Of a stretch of DNA of 64,000 bases, positions 48,957-56,992 are shown piece by piece. Both the position numbers and the translations under genes were made by a program. Position 1 is the stretch's first letter. Every line of letters starts with the position of its first letter. The notes under the pieces were generated by a model. It did no database searches and was not told the origin of the DNA. It worked only from the letters and a program-made list of their open reading frames with translations. The DNA is taken from contig NZ_JBFOHP010000002.1 of assembly GCF_040907265.1 (NCBI RefSeq), positions 6,882,001-6,946,000 on the forward strand, written 5' to 3'. Source of the stretch: Streptomyces sclerotialus. GTDB lineage: Bacteria; Actinomycetota; Actinomycetes; Streptomycetales; Streptomycetaceae.

Positions 48957-49721
48957 TCACTCCTGCTCCAGCGCGGCGCTGAGCAGCGCCCGCGTGTCCG
49001 GCTCGACGTGATCGGCGTAGTAGGCGTGCAGGGCCTGGCGGGCCAACTGGGCGGCGTGCGGGGCGTCACCGGCGCGGATCGCGGCGAGCACCTGCTCGTG
49101 GTGGTCGATGGAGCGCTCCCTCCGGACGGCGGTGTCGCCCGCGTCGGCGATCTTGCGCTCGATGATCTCCACGACGGCGTCATGGACGGCGCGGGCGCAG
49201 AGCCCGAGCAGGGCGTTCCGGCTGGCTTCCGCGACGGCCTGGTGGAACAGCGCGTCGGCCTCGCTGAACGCCCGCAGCCCGGCCCCGGTCAGGGACCGCA
49301 TGCGGTCGATCAGTCCGGCCATCCGGGCCAGGTCGTCCGCCGTACGCAGCCGGGCGGCGAGCCGGTTGCTCTCGGCGTCCAGGACCATCCGGAACTGGAT
49401 CAGTTCGCCGAGGCTGCATAGGTGGGAGCGGGTGAGCCGGCCGAGCGCCTGGCTGAGGTTGTCGGCGGAGACGCCGAGCACTTCGGCGCCCAGCGGGTCG
49501 CCGGGGCGGGAGCGGATCAGGCCTGCCGACTGCAGCACCCGCAGGGCCTCGCGGACCGTCGAGCGGCCGACGCCGAACTGGCTGACCAGGTCCCGCTCGC
49601 CGGGCAGCCGGGAGCCGGGGGGCAGTTCGCCGCTGAGGATGCGTTCCTCTATCTGCTCGGCCACCCGCTGGTAGGCCCGTACCGGCTCGACGGGCGTGAA
49701 GGGAGCGTCGAAGGCGGCCAT
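48957..49721 (-). CDS. GntR/FadR-family regulator (FCD sensor)
   Basis: A 254-residue protein. N-terminal GntR winged helix: YQRVAEQIEERILSGELPPG, LPGERDLVSQFGVGRSTVRE, ALRVLQSAGLI. The C-terminal helical FCD domain (RMVLDAESNRLAARL, DALFHQAVAEASRN, ERSIDHHEQVLAAIRAGD) carries the Asp/His residues that bind metal and a carboxylate ligand in this family. It is divergent from the M20 gene with two FadR-type dyads between; it likely represses the catabolic operon until the substrate acid appears. Confidence 0.92.
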   Translation of the reverse strand: MAAFDAPFTPVEPVRAYQRVAEQIEERILSGELPPGSRLPGERDLVSQFGVGRSTVREALRVLQSAGLIRSRPGDPLGAEVLGVSADNLSQALGRLTRSHLCSLGELIQFRMVLDAESNRLAARLRTADDLARMAGLIDRMRSLTGAGLRAFSEADALFHQAVAEASRNALLGLCARAVHDAVVEIIERKIADAGDTAVRRERSIDHHEQVLAAIRAGDAPHAAQLARQALHAYYADHVEPDTRALLSAALEQE

Positions 49722-49806
49722 CGGGACCCCGTTCCGTTTTCCGGCCGATTGCTGCTGGTGGCCTCTTGACCCACCGATGAACGTGCGAGCAGAGTACGGG
49801 AAATCA

Positions 49807-49836
49807 ACTGGTCTGACCAGTGGACTGGCCTACCAG
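49807..49836. promoter_or_regulatory. Two FadR-type operator dyads
   Basis: ACTGGTCTGACCAGT at 49807-49821 is a perfect 7-1-7 palindrome and contains TGGTCTGACCA, an exact fit to the FadR-family consensus TNGTNNNACNA. A second, weaker dyad CTGGCCTACCAG follows at 49825-49836, 18 bp centre to centre. They lie 20-50 bp before the M20 start codon, between it and the GntR gene, and are the evident control site of both. Confidence 0.82.
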
Positions 49837-49856
49837 CCAGGTGTTTTGGAGGTTCT

Positions 49857-51092
49857 ATGCACGCCGCCCGGACCCACCCACCGACCGACATCGCGATCGA
49901 CGCCGACGCGGCCGTCGCCTTCACCCAGGACCTGATCCGGCTGCGTACGGTCAACGCCACCGGCGCCACCGACGTCGAACGGCCGGCCGCCGAGCTGGTC
50001 GCGGCGCTCTTCACCGAGTTCGGCTGGCAGCACGAGGTGGTGGAGGTGGCGCCCGGCCGGCCGAACGTCGTCGCCGTCGTCGACGGGAAGGGCGGTGCCG
50101 GGCCGACCCTGATGTTCGAGGGGCACACGGACGTGGTCACCGAGGGGGACCCGGCGGTGTGGAGCGTCGACCCGTACGGCGCGGAGATCCGCGACGGCAA
50201 GCTGTGGGGCCGGGGCGCGGCGGACATGAAGTCCGGTGTGGCCGCCATGATCTACGGCGTGCGCGCGCTCCAGCTGGCCGGGCCGTTCCCCGGCCGGATC
50301 GTCCTGGGCGTGCTGTGCGACGAGGAGGGCATGATGCTCGGCGCCAAGGCCTTCGCCGCCTCGCCGCTGGCCGCCGAGATCGACGCCGTCGTCGTCTGCG
50401 AGCCCGAGGGCTACGAGGTGTGCACCTCGGCGCGCGGCGGTATCCGGCTCCGGCTGGAGCTGACCGGGGTGATGGCGCACGGCGCGATGCCCCAGGAGGG
50501 GAAGAACCCGGTCACCGCGGGGGCCAGGATCGTGGCGGCGCTCGGCCGCGCCCAGACCTGGGCCGAGGTGCGCTTCGGCGCGCATCCGCACGCCGGGCAG
50601 GTCACCGTCACCCCGACCGTGCTGCACGGCGGCGACCCCGACCAGCTCAACGTCATCCCGGCGCACGGCCTGGTCGGCGTCGACGTACGGACGATCCCCG
50701 GCACGGACCACGCCGAGCTGATCGACCGCATCCGCCGCGAGGCCGAGGAGGCCGCGGCGACCGTCGGCGTCACGGTCGCGCTGACCGTCGTCGACGACCG
50801 CCCGGCGATCGAGATCGCCGAGGACCACCCGGTGGTCGCCGGGCTGGTGGCGGCGCACGAGCGGGTGCACGGCAGCCGGCCGCCGTTCGGGGCGGTGCCC
50901 GGCACCACCGACGGCACGGTCCTGACCCGCGACGCGGGCCTGCCCACGGTCGTCTACGGGCCCGGCGGCAAGTGGATCGCGCACCAGAAGGACGAGTACG
51001 TGGAGGTGCGCGAGATCGGCGAGTACACCCGGGTGTACGCCGAGGCCGCGCGCCACTTCCTCACCCAGGGGGTGCGCCGCGATGACGCCTGA
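49857..51092 (+). CDS. M20-family deacylase (ArgE/DapE/ACY1 type)
   Basis: A 411-residue zinc peptidase-like hydrolase. Metal ligands: MFEGHTDVV, GRGAADMKSG, CDEEGMM (with the general-base Glu), VVCEPEG, and the terminal AHQKDEYV. Members cleave N-acetyl-ornithine, succinyl-diaminopimelate or N-acyl amino acids. ATG 49857 has GGAGG at 49848-49852. First gene of the operon; its end overlaps the aldehyde dehydrogenase by 11 bp. Confidence 0.92.
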   Translation: MHAARTHPPTDIAIDADAAVAFTQDLIRLRTVNATGATDVERPAAELVAALFTEFGWQHEVVEVAPGRPNVVAVVDGKGGAGPTLMFEGHTDVVTEGDPAVWSVDPYGAEIRDGKLWGRGAADMKSGVAAMIYGVRALQLAGPFPGRIVLGVLCDEEGMMLGAKAFAASPLAAEIDAVVVCEPEGYEVCTSARGGIRLRLELTGVMAHGAMPQEGKNPVTAGARIVAALGRAQTWAEVRFGAHPHAGQVTVTPTVLHGGDPDQLNVIPAHGLVGVDVRTIPGTDHAELIDRIRREAEEAAATVGVTVALTVVDDRPAIEIAEDHPVVAGLVAAHERVHGSRPPFGAVPGTTDGTVLTRDAGLPTVVYGPGGKWIAHQKDEYVEVREIGEYTRVYAEAARHFLTQGVRRDDA

Positions 51093-52536
51093 GGAGATCA
51101 CCGGGCGCTTCCCCGGCGGGCTGCCGGTCGGTGACGGCTGGGTGCCCGCGCCCCGTACGGAGGCCGTCACCTTTCCGTACGACGGCAGCGAGGTCGCGCA
51201 GGCGCCGGTCGGGGACGAGGCGCTGGCCCGGCAGGCCGTGGCGCACGCGGCGGCGCTGCGGAAGGACGTGGCGCGGCTGCCCAGCCGCGTACGGCGCCGG
51301 GTGCTCGGCGGGGTGGCGGCGGCGCTCGCCGAGGCCGCGCGTCCGATGGAGGACCTGCTCGTCCTGGAGACCGGCAAGCCGCGGGTGGACTGCCGCACGG
51401 AGGTGCAGCGCGCGGTCGCCACGTGGGAGGCGGCGGCCGACGAGGTGGCGCACATCCACGGCGAGACCGTGCCGCTGGACCTGCTGCCCTCCGGGGACGG
51501 CATGACCGGCTTCTGGACCCGCCGCCCCATCGGGGTCGTGGTGGGCATCGCGGGCTTCAACTACCCGGTGCTGCTCGCCTCCCACAAGATCGCGCCGGCG
51601 CTCGCGGCCGGCTGCCCCGTGGTCGTCAAGCCCGCGCCCGCCACCCCGCTCGCCACGCTCTGGCTGGTCCACCTGGTCCGCGAGCGGCTGGCCGCGGCGG
51701 GCGCGCCCGTGGGCGCGGTGCAGCTGGTCACCGGTGACGCGGCGGTGGGACGCACGCTGACCACGCACGACGCGGTGGCGGCGGTCTCCTTCACCGGCTC
51801 CGCCGCGATCGGCCACCGCATCGCGCGGGACGCGGCGCCCCGCAAGGTCGTCCTCGAACTGGGCTCCAACGCCGCGCTGGTGGTGGCCGCCGACGCGGAC
51901 CTCGACGCGGCGGCCGACGCCGTGGTCCGCGGCGGTTACTACGCCTCGGGGCAGGCGTGCATCGCCGTGCAGCGGGTGATCGCCGTCGAGGAGGTCGCCA
52001 AGGAGCTGGAGACGAGGATCGTCGAACGGCTCGCGGGCGTCGCGGTCGGCGACCCGCGCGAGGAGGCGACGCGGGTGGCCGCGCTCATCGACGAGGCGGC
52101 CACCGAGCGGGTACTGGCCTGGATCGAGGCGGCCCGCGCGGCCGGTGCGCGGGTGGTCACCGGGGGCGTACGGGACGGGCGCTGCCTCACCCCCGCGCTG
52201 CTCGCCGAGGTCCCGGGCGGGCAGCCCGCCTGGGACGAGGAGATCTTCGGCCCGGTCGTCGCGCTCCGCACGGTGCCCGACCTGGACGCCGCGTACGCCC
52301 TGGTCGACGACTCGCGGTACGGCCTGCACGCGGCGGTCTTCACCCGCGATCTGGGCGCCGCTTTCACGGCGATCGAGGAGCTCGACGTGGGCGGCGTGGT
52401 CGTCAACGAAGTCCCGGGCTACCGCAGCGACGTCGCCCCGTACGGCGGCGTGAAGGACTCCGGCATCGGCCGCGAGGGCCCCCGCTTCGCCATCGAGGAA
52501 CTGACGGTGACCCGGATGGCGGTGATCAGGCCATGA
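51082..52536 (+). CDS. Aldehyde dehydrogenase
   Basis: A 484-residue NAD(P)-dependent aldehyde dehydrogenase: GIAGFNYPVLLASHKIAPAL, VVKPAPATPL, VSFTGSAAIG, catalytic Glu in VLELGSNAALVV and catalytic Cys in YYASGQACIAVQRV, plus EEIFGPVVALRTV. It oxidises an aldehyde to an acid, probably an intermediate made by the neighbouring SDR. The Asn-Ala-Ala after the Glu block is as in the benzaldehyde/glyceraldehyde branch. Confidence 0.93.
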   Translation: MTPEEITGRFPGGLPVGDGWVPAPRTEAVTFPYDGSEVAQAPVGDEALARQAVAHAAALRKDVARLPSRVRRRVLGGVAAALAEAARPMEDLLVLETGKPRVDCRTEVQRAVATWEAAADEVAHIHGETVPLDLLPSGDGMTGFWTRRPIGVVVGIAGFNYPVLLASHKIAPALAAGCPVVVKPAPATPLATLWLVHLVRERLAAAGAPVGAVQLVTGDAAVGRTLTTHDAVAAVSFTGSAAIGHRIARDAAPRKVVLELGSNAALVVAADADLDAAADAVVRGGYYASGQACIAVQRVIAVEEVAKELETRIVERLAGVAVGDPREEATRVAALIDEAATERVLAWIEAARAAGARVVTGGVRDGRCLTPALLAEVPGGQPAWDEEIFGPVVALRTVPDLDAAYALVDDSRYGLHAAVFTRDLGAAFTAIEELDVGGVVVNEVPGYRSDVAPYGGVKDSGIGREGPRFAIEELTVTRMAVIRP

Positions 52537-52600
52537 CATCCATGACATCCACTCGGCCGGCCGCCCCGTACCCCGCATCGACCAGGCGAAGGAGCCCCGC

Positions 52601-53401
52601 ATGACGTACGCCGACCTCTTCCGGCTGGACGGGCGGCACATCGTCGTCGTCGGCGGGGCCAGCGGCATCGGCCGGGAGGCCGTACGGGCGCTGGCCGCGC
52701 ACGGTGCGCACGTCACGGTCGCCGACCGGGACGCCGAGGGGGCGGCCGAGACCGTCCGGCTCGCCGAGGCGGAGCCGGCCGCGCCCGGCAGCCGCACCGG
52801 GACGGCGACCGCGTACGCACTCGACGTGCTGGACGCCGACGCGGTGCGGGCCGCCGCCGCGGCCTGGGGCGCGCCGGACGGGCTGGTCGTCACCGTCGGC
52901 GCCAACGTCCGCAAGCGGATCGCGGATTACACCCTGGCGGAGTTCGACCGGGTGGTGGCGCTCAACCTGCGGGCGCACTTCGCGCTCGTGCAGGCCGTCG
53001 CCCCGGCCATGGCCGAGCGTGGCAGCGGCAGTGTGGTCGGGCTCGCCTCGATGCGCGCGGTACAGGTCGAGCCGGGGCAGAGCGTGTACGCGGCGTCCAA
53101 GGCGGGCCTGGTGCAGTTCCTGCGGACGGCGGCGGCCGAGTGGGGGCCGCGCGGGGTGCGGTTCAACGCCATCGCGCCCGGAGTCGTCCGGACGCCGCTG
53201 ACCGACCAGATCGCCGCCGACCCCGAGTGGTACGACGCGTACGCACAGGCGTCCGCGCTGCGCCGGTGGGCCGGTGCCGAGGAGCTGGCCGGCGCCGTCC
53301 ACTACCTGGTGTCGGACGCCTCCACCTTCGTCACCGGCAGCGTGCTGTCCGTGGACGGCGGCTGGACAGCGGTCGACGGCCGGTACGAGCCCTCCGTCTG
53401 A
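52601..53401 (+). CDS. Short-chain dehydrogenase/reductase
   Basis: A 266-residue SDR: IVVVGGASGIGREAVRALA with Asp in TVADRDAEG (NAD preference), active-site Ser in GLASMRAVQ, YAASKAGLVQF (Tyr-x3-Lys) and GVVRTPLTDQI. The usual NNAG motif is VGANV, as in some sugar and polyol dehydrogenases. ATG 52601 has AAGGAG. It likely oxidises the alcohol whose aldehyde feeds the previous gene. A 64-bp gap separates them. Confidence 0.92.
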   Translation: MTYADLFRLDGRHIVVVGGASGIGREAVRALAAHGAHVTVADRDAEGAAETVRLAEAEPAAPGSRTGTATAYALDVLDADAVRAAAAAWGAPDGLVVTVGANVRKRIADYTLAEFDRVVALNLRAHFALVQAVAPAMAERGSGSVVGLASMRAVQVEPGQSVYAASKAGLVQFLRTAAAEWGPRGVRFNAIAPGVVRTPLTDQIAADPEWYDAYAQASALRRWAGAEELAGAVHYLVSDASTFVTGSVLSVDGGWTAVDGRYEPSV

Positions 53402-53490
53402 CCTGCGGAATTCCTGCGATAACGTCCAGGCGGCCGGTACCGCGCGCACGGCGGACCGGACCGCACCCCCTCTTCCCCGAAGGGAGCCCC

Positions 53491-53841
53491 ATGTCGCACG
53501 CCCCCGAGGACCGCGGGCGGGAGGGCCCGGCGGAGACCGGGCCGCACCCGCTCGACGGCCTGCCCGAAGTGAGCGCCCGGCGCCCCGCGCTGTGGCTGCT
53601 GCTCGTGCCGGCCGTGCTGTACTGCCTGGCGCCGCTGGTGGCGAACCGCATCGAGCCGCGCATCCTCGGTGTGCCGTTCCTGCTGTTCTGGATCCTCGCC
53701 GCGACGGTCATCAGCCCCCTCGTCATCTGGGCCGTCACCCGACTGGACCCCGCCTACCGTGCCGACGCGGCGGAACCGCTCCCCGCCGACCGGAACACCG
53801 CCCGCGCCCGCAGAGGCACGTCCGAAGGAGGCGCCGCATGA
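53491..53841 (+). CDS. DUF3311 small membrane protein
   Basis: A 116-residue protein with two membrane helices (ALWLLLVPAVLYCLAPLVAN, ILGVPFLLFWILAATVISPL) of the DUF3311 family, which is regularly found before sodium:solute symporters and may be their accessory subunit. ATG 53491 has AGGGAG. The stop overlaps the symporter start (ATGA). Confidence 0.88.
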   Translation: MSHAPEDRGREGPAETGPHPLDGLPEVSARRPALWLLLVPAVLYCLAPLVANRIEPRILGVPFLLFWILAATVISPLVIWAVTRLDPAYRADAAEPLPADRNTARARRGTSEGGAA

Positions 53842-55361
53842 GCGGCTCAGCGGCGATCGCGACGTCCCTCTTCGGCGTGGCCATGGTCGCGACCATCGTC
53901 ATCGGCGTGCTCAGCGCACGCGGCCGGGACAAGGGCCTGGCCGAGTGGTCGGTGTCCAGCCGGGGCCTGGGCGTGCTCTTCATCTGGCTGCTGATGGCCG
54001 GTGAGACCTACACCAGCTTCTCCTTCCTCGGCACGGCCGGCTGGTCGTACTCCTTCGGCGTACCGATCCTCTACCTCGTCGCCTACCTCACCGTCGGCTT
54101 CGCGGTCGCGTACGTCGTCGGCCCGGCCATCTGGACGTACGCCGCCCGGCACGGCCTGATCTCCATCGCGGACATGGCCGAACACCGCTTCCGGTCCCGG
54201 CCCGTGGGCATCCTCGTCGCGGTGATCGCGACGGTTTTCCTGGTGCCGTACATCCAGGTGCAGATCCAGGGCATGGGCGTCGTCGTGAACGCGATGACGT
54301 ACGGGAGCGTGGACCTGCGGGTCGCGGCCGTCGTCTCCTTCGTCGTCGCCGAGGTCTTCATCCTGGTGTCCGGGCTGCGCGGCTCCGCGTGGGTCAGCGC
54401 GCTCAAGGACGTGCTGGTGATCTTCGCGGTGGTCTTCCTCGCGGTGTACGTGCCGACGCACTACCTCGACGGCGTCGGCGACTTCATGCACCGCATGGTC
54501 GCGGAGAAGCCCGAGTGGCTGACCTTCCCCGGGCACGAGTCCGGGGGCAAGGGCGGGCTGTGGTTCGTCACGACGACGCTGCTCAACGCCGTGACCATCA
54601 CCATCTTCCCGACCACCGTCGCCGGTTACCTCAGCGCGAAGAACCCCAACGCGCTGCGCCGCAACGCCGTGCTGCTGCCCTGGTACCAGCTGTTGCTCTT
54701 CGTCCCGATGATGATCGGCGCCACCGCGCTGTTCGTGATGCCGGCCCTCGGCAACCCCGACCTGGCGCTGTTCAGCCTGGTCACCGACTCGCTCCCGGCC
54801 CCCGTCGTGGCCGTCATCGGCGTCGCGGGCGCGCTCTCCGCCATCGTCCCGATGAGCGTCTTCATGCTCGCCATCGGCACGCTCTGGGGCCGTACCCTCC
54901 TCGGCGGCGGCAACGGCGCCGACCCGCGCAGCCGCCGTACGGGCCGCACGCCAGCCGACGACGTACGCACCAAGCGGCTCTCCCAGCTGGTCTGCCTGAT
55001 CGCCGGACTGATCGCCCTGGCCGGTGCCCTCTTCCACCCCAACACGCTGGTCCAGCTCTCGGTCCTGTCGTACGAGGGACTGGCGCAGCTGGTGCCCGTG
55101 GTGCTGCTCGCGCTGTTCTGGCGGCGGATGACGAAGGCCGGCGCGGTGGCGGGCCTGTTCACCGGGCTCGCGGTCGTGGTGGCCCTCTGGGCCACCGGCA
55201 ACGACCCGCTGTACGGCGTCAACGGCGGCATCATCGCGCTGGTGGTGAACCTCCTCGTCACCGTCGCGGTCACCTTCGCCGGGCCCGCGGGACATCAGCG
55301 CGTGCCGCGGGCGACGGCGGGTACCACCCCGGTTCCGGCCGCTCCGAAGGAGGCTCCGTGA
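53838..55361 (+). CDS. Sodium:solute symporter (SSS family)
   Basis: A 507-residue polytopic carrier with about 13 helices; SSS hallmarks include LLMAGETYTSFSFLGTAGWS, YVVGPAIWTYAARHGLISIA, SALKDVLVIFAVVFLAVYV and FPTTVAGYLSAKNPNALRR. It imports a small organic substrate with Na+. Together with DUF3311 it forms the uptake step of the operon, whose enzymes are all cytoplasmic. The C-terminal stop overlaps the amidohydrolase start. Confidence 0.92.
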   Translation: MSGSAAIATSLFGVAMVATIVIGVLSARGRDKGLAEWSVSSRGLGVLFIWLLMAGETYTSFSFLGTAGWSYSFGVPILYLVAYLTVGFAVAYVVGPAIWTYAARHGLISIADMAEHRFRSRPVGILVAVIATVFLVPYIQVQIQGMGVVVNAMTYGSVDLRVAAVVSFVVAEVFILVSGLRGSAWVSALKDVLVIFAVVFLAVYVPTHYLDGVGDFMHRMVAEKPEWLTFPGHESGGKGGLWFVTTTLLNAVTITIFPTTVAGYLSAKNPNALRRNAVLLPWYQLLLFVPMMIGATALFVMPALGNPDLALFSLVTDSLPAPVVAVIGVAGALSAIVPMSVFMLAIGTLWGRTLLGGGNGADPRSRRTGRTPADDVRTKRLSQLVCLIAGLIALAGALFHPNTLVQLSVLSYEGLAQLVPVVLLALFWRRMTKAGAVAGLFTGLAVVVALWATGNDPLYGVNGGIIALVVNLLVTVAVTFAGPAGHQRVPRATAGTTPVPAAPKEAP

Positions 55362-56992
55362 TCGACGAGACCACCCCGGTGCTGTACCGCGCCGCCCACA
55401 TCGTCAGCCAGCGCGAGGGCGGCTCCGAACCCGAGGCGTTCGCCGTCGCCGAAGGCCGTGTACGCGCCACCGGCTCCCTCGCCGCGCTGCGCGACCGTTT
55501 CCCCGGCGCACCGGAGGTCGACTTCGGGAACGCGACGGTGGTCCCCGGCCTGAACGACGCCCACATCCATCTCGCGATGGCCGCCACCGACCTGCTCCAC
55601 CTCGACCTGTCGGCCGCCGCGGTCGCGACCGCCGACGCGCTGCTCGCCGCCGTCACCGCCGAGGCGGCCCGCACGCCGGCGGGGGAGTGGGTGCGGGGCA
55701 GCCGGTACGACGACGCCAAGACCGGCCGGATCACCCGCCGGGAGCTGGACCACGCGGCGCCCGGCCACCCCGTGCTCGTCGTCCACGTCGCCGGGCACTG
55801 GGGCGTCGTCAACTCCGCCGGACTGCGCGCCCTGGGCATCGACGAGGACACGCCCGCGCCGGACGGCGGTGACTTCGGGCGCGACCCGGACGGCCGTCTC
55901 GACGGCCGGCTCATCGAACGCGCCCTGATGAACGTGGTCTACCCGGCCACGGCCCGCGGCGACTCGCCGCTCACCCCCAGCTCCCCGGACGACCGGCTGC
56001 GCGGCCTGCTGCGCGCCCAGGAGCTGTGGCACGCCGCCGGGCTCACCTCGATCTGCGACGCGCTGATCGCCCCCGACGACATCGCCCTGCTGCGCACCGC
56101 ACGCGCCCAGGGCCGGCTGACGATGCGTACGGGCATGCTGCTGTCCGTCGACCACTACGCCAAGGCCCGGGCGCTCGGCGTCGGCAGCGGCTTCGGTGAC
56201 GACCTGCTGCGTTTCGTCGGCGTCAAGGCGTTCCTGGACGGCGCGATCGGCGGCCGCACCTGCCTGCTCGCCGAGCCGTACGCCGACCCCGAATGCGGCG
56301 GCCCCGACGGGCACGGCCTGCAGACCACCTCCACCGAGGAGCTCTTCGCGCAGGTACGGGAGGTGCACGCGGACGGCAACCGGATCGGCGTGCACGCCAA
56401 CGGCGACGCCGCGATCCGCCTCGTCCTGGACGCCTTCGAGGCGGCGCGGCGCGAGCTGCCGCGCCCCGGGCTGCGGCACCGCATCGAGCACTGCACCCTC
56501 ATCGACGACGAGATCCTCGCGCGCATGAGAGCGCTCGACGCGATCGCCGTACCGTTCGCCGGGTACGCCGCCTACCACGGCGGGGCGCTGAACACCTGGT
56601 ACGGCCCCGAGCGCACGGAGCGGATGTTCGCGCACCGCTCCTTCCTGGACGCGGGCGTCACCGTCGCCGGCTCCTCCGACTACCCCTGCGGGCCGTACGA
56701 ACCACTCCTCGGCCTCCAGTCCATGGTCACCCGCGAGGGCATCGAGGACGGCGCGAAGGTCGGGCCCTCCCAGCGGGTCACCGCGGCCGAGGCGCTGCGC
56801 ATCTTCACCCTCGGCTCGGCCGAGGCCGAGGGCACGGCCCACCACAAGGGCCGGATCGCCGCCGGCCACCTCGCCGACTTCACCGTCCTGGGCGAGAACC
56901 CGCTGACCGCCGACCCGCACGGCATCGCCGCCATCCCGGTGCGCGCGACCTACGTGGGCGGAGCGTGCGTACACGAGGAGGCCACCCGATGA
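55358..56992 (+). CDS. Amidohydrolase, YtcJ-like
   Basis: A 544-residue metal-dependent amidohydrolase. Metal site: PGLNDAHIHLAMAA, later GVHANGDAAIRLVLDAFEAA, HRIEHCTLIDDE, and SSDYPCGPYEPL; the end (GRIAAGHLADFTVLGENPLT) is typical of the superfamily. YtcJ-type members cleave amide or cyclic amide bonds of unknown natural substrates. GTG 55358, with AAGGAGG, overlaps the symporter stop as GTGA; its own stop overlaps the next start. Confidence 0.9.
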   Translation: MIDETTPVLYRAAHIVSQREGGSEPEAFAVAEGRVRATGSLAALRDRFPGAPEVDFGNATVVPGLNDAHIHLAMAATDLLHLDLSAAAVATADALLAAVTAEAARTPAGEWVRGSRYDDAKTGRITRRELDHAAPGHPVLVVHVAGHWGVVNSAGLRALGIDEDTPAPDGGDFGRDPDGRLDGRLIERALMNVVYPATARGDSPLTPSSPDDRLRGLLRAQELWHAAGLTSICDALIAPDDIALLRTARAQGRLTMRTGMLLSVDHYAKARALGVGSGFGDDLLRFVGVKAFLDGAIGGRTCLLAEPYADPECGGPDGHGLQTTSTEELFAQVREVHADGNRIGVHANGDAAIRLVLDAFEAARRELPRPGLRHRIEHCTLIDDEILARMRALDAIAVPFAGYAAYHGGALNTWYGPERTERMFAHRSFLDAGVTVAGSSDYPCGPYEPLLGLQSMVTREGIEDGAKVGPSQRVTAAEALRIFTLGSAEAEGTAHHKGRIAAGHLADFTVLGENPLTADPHGIAAIPVRATYVGGACVHEEATR

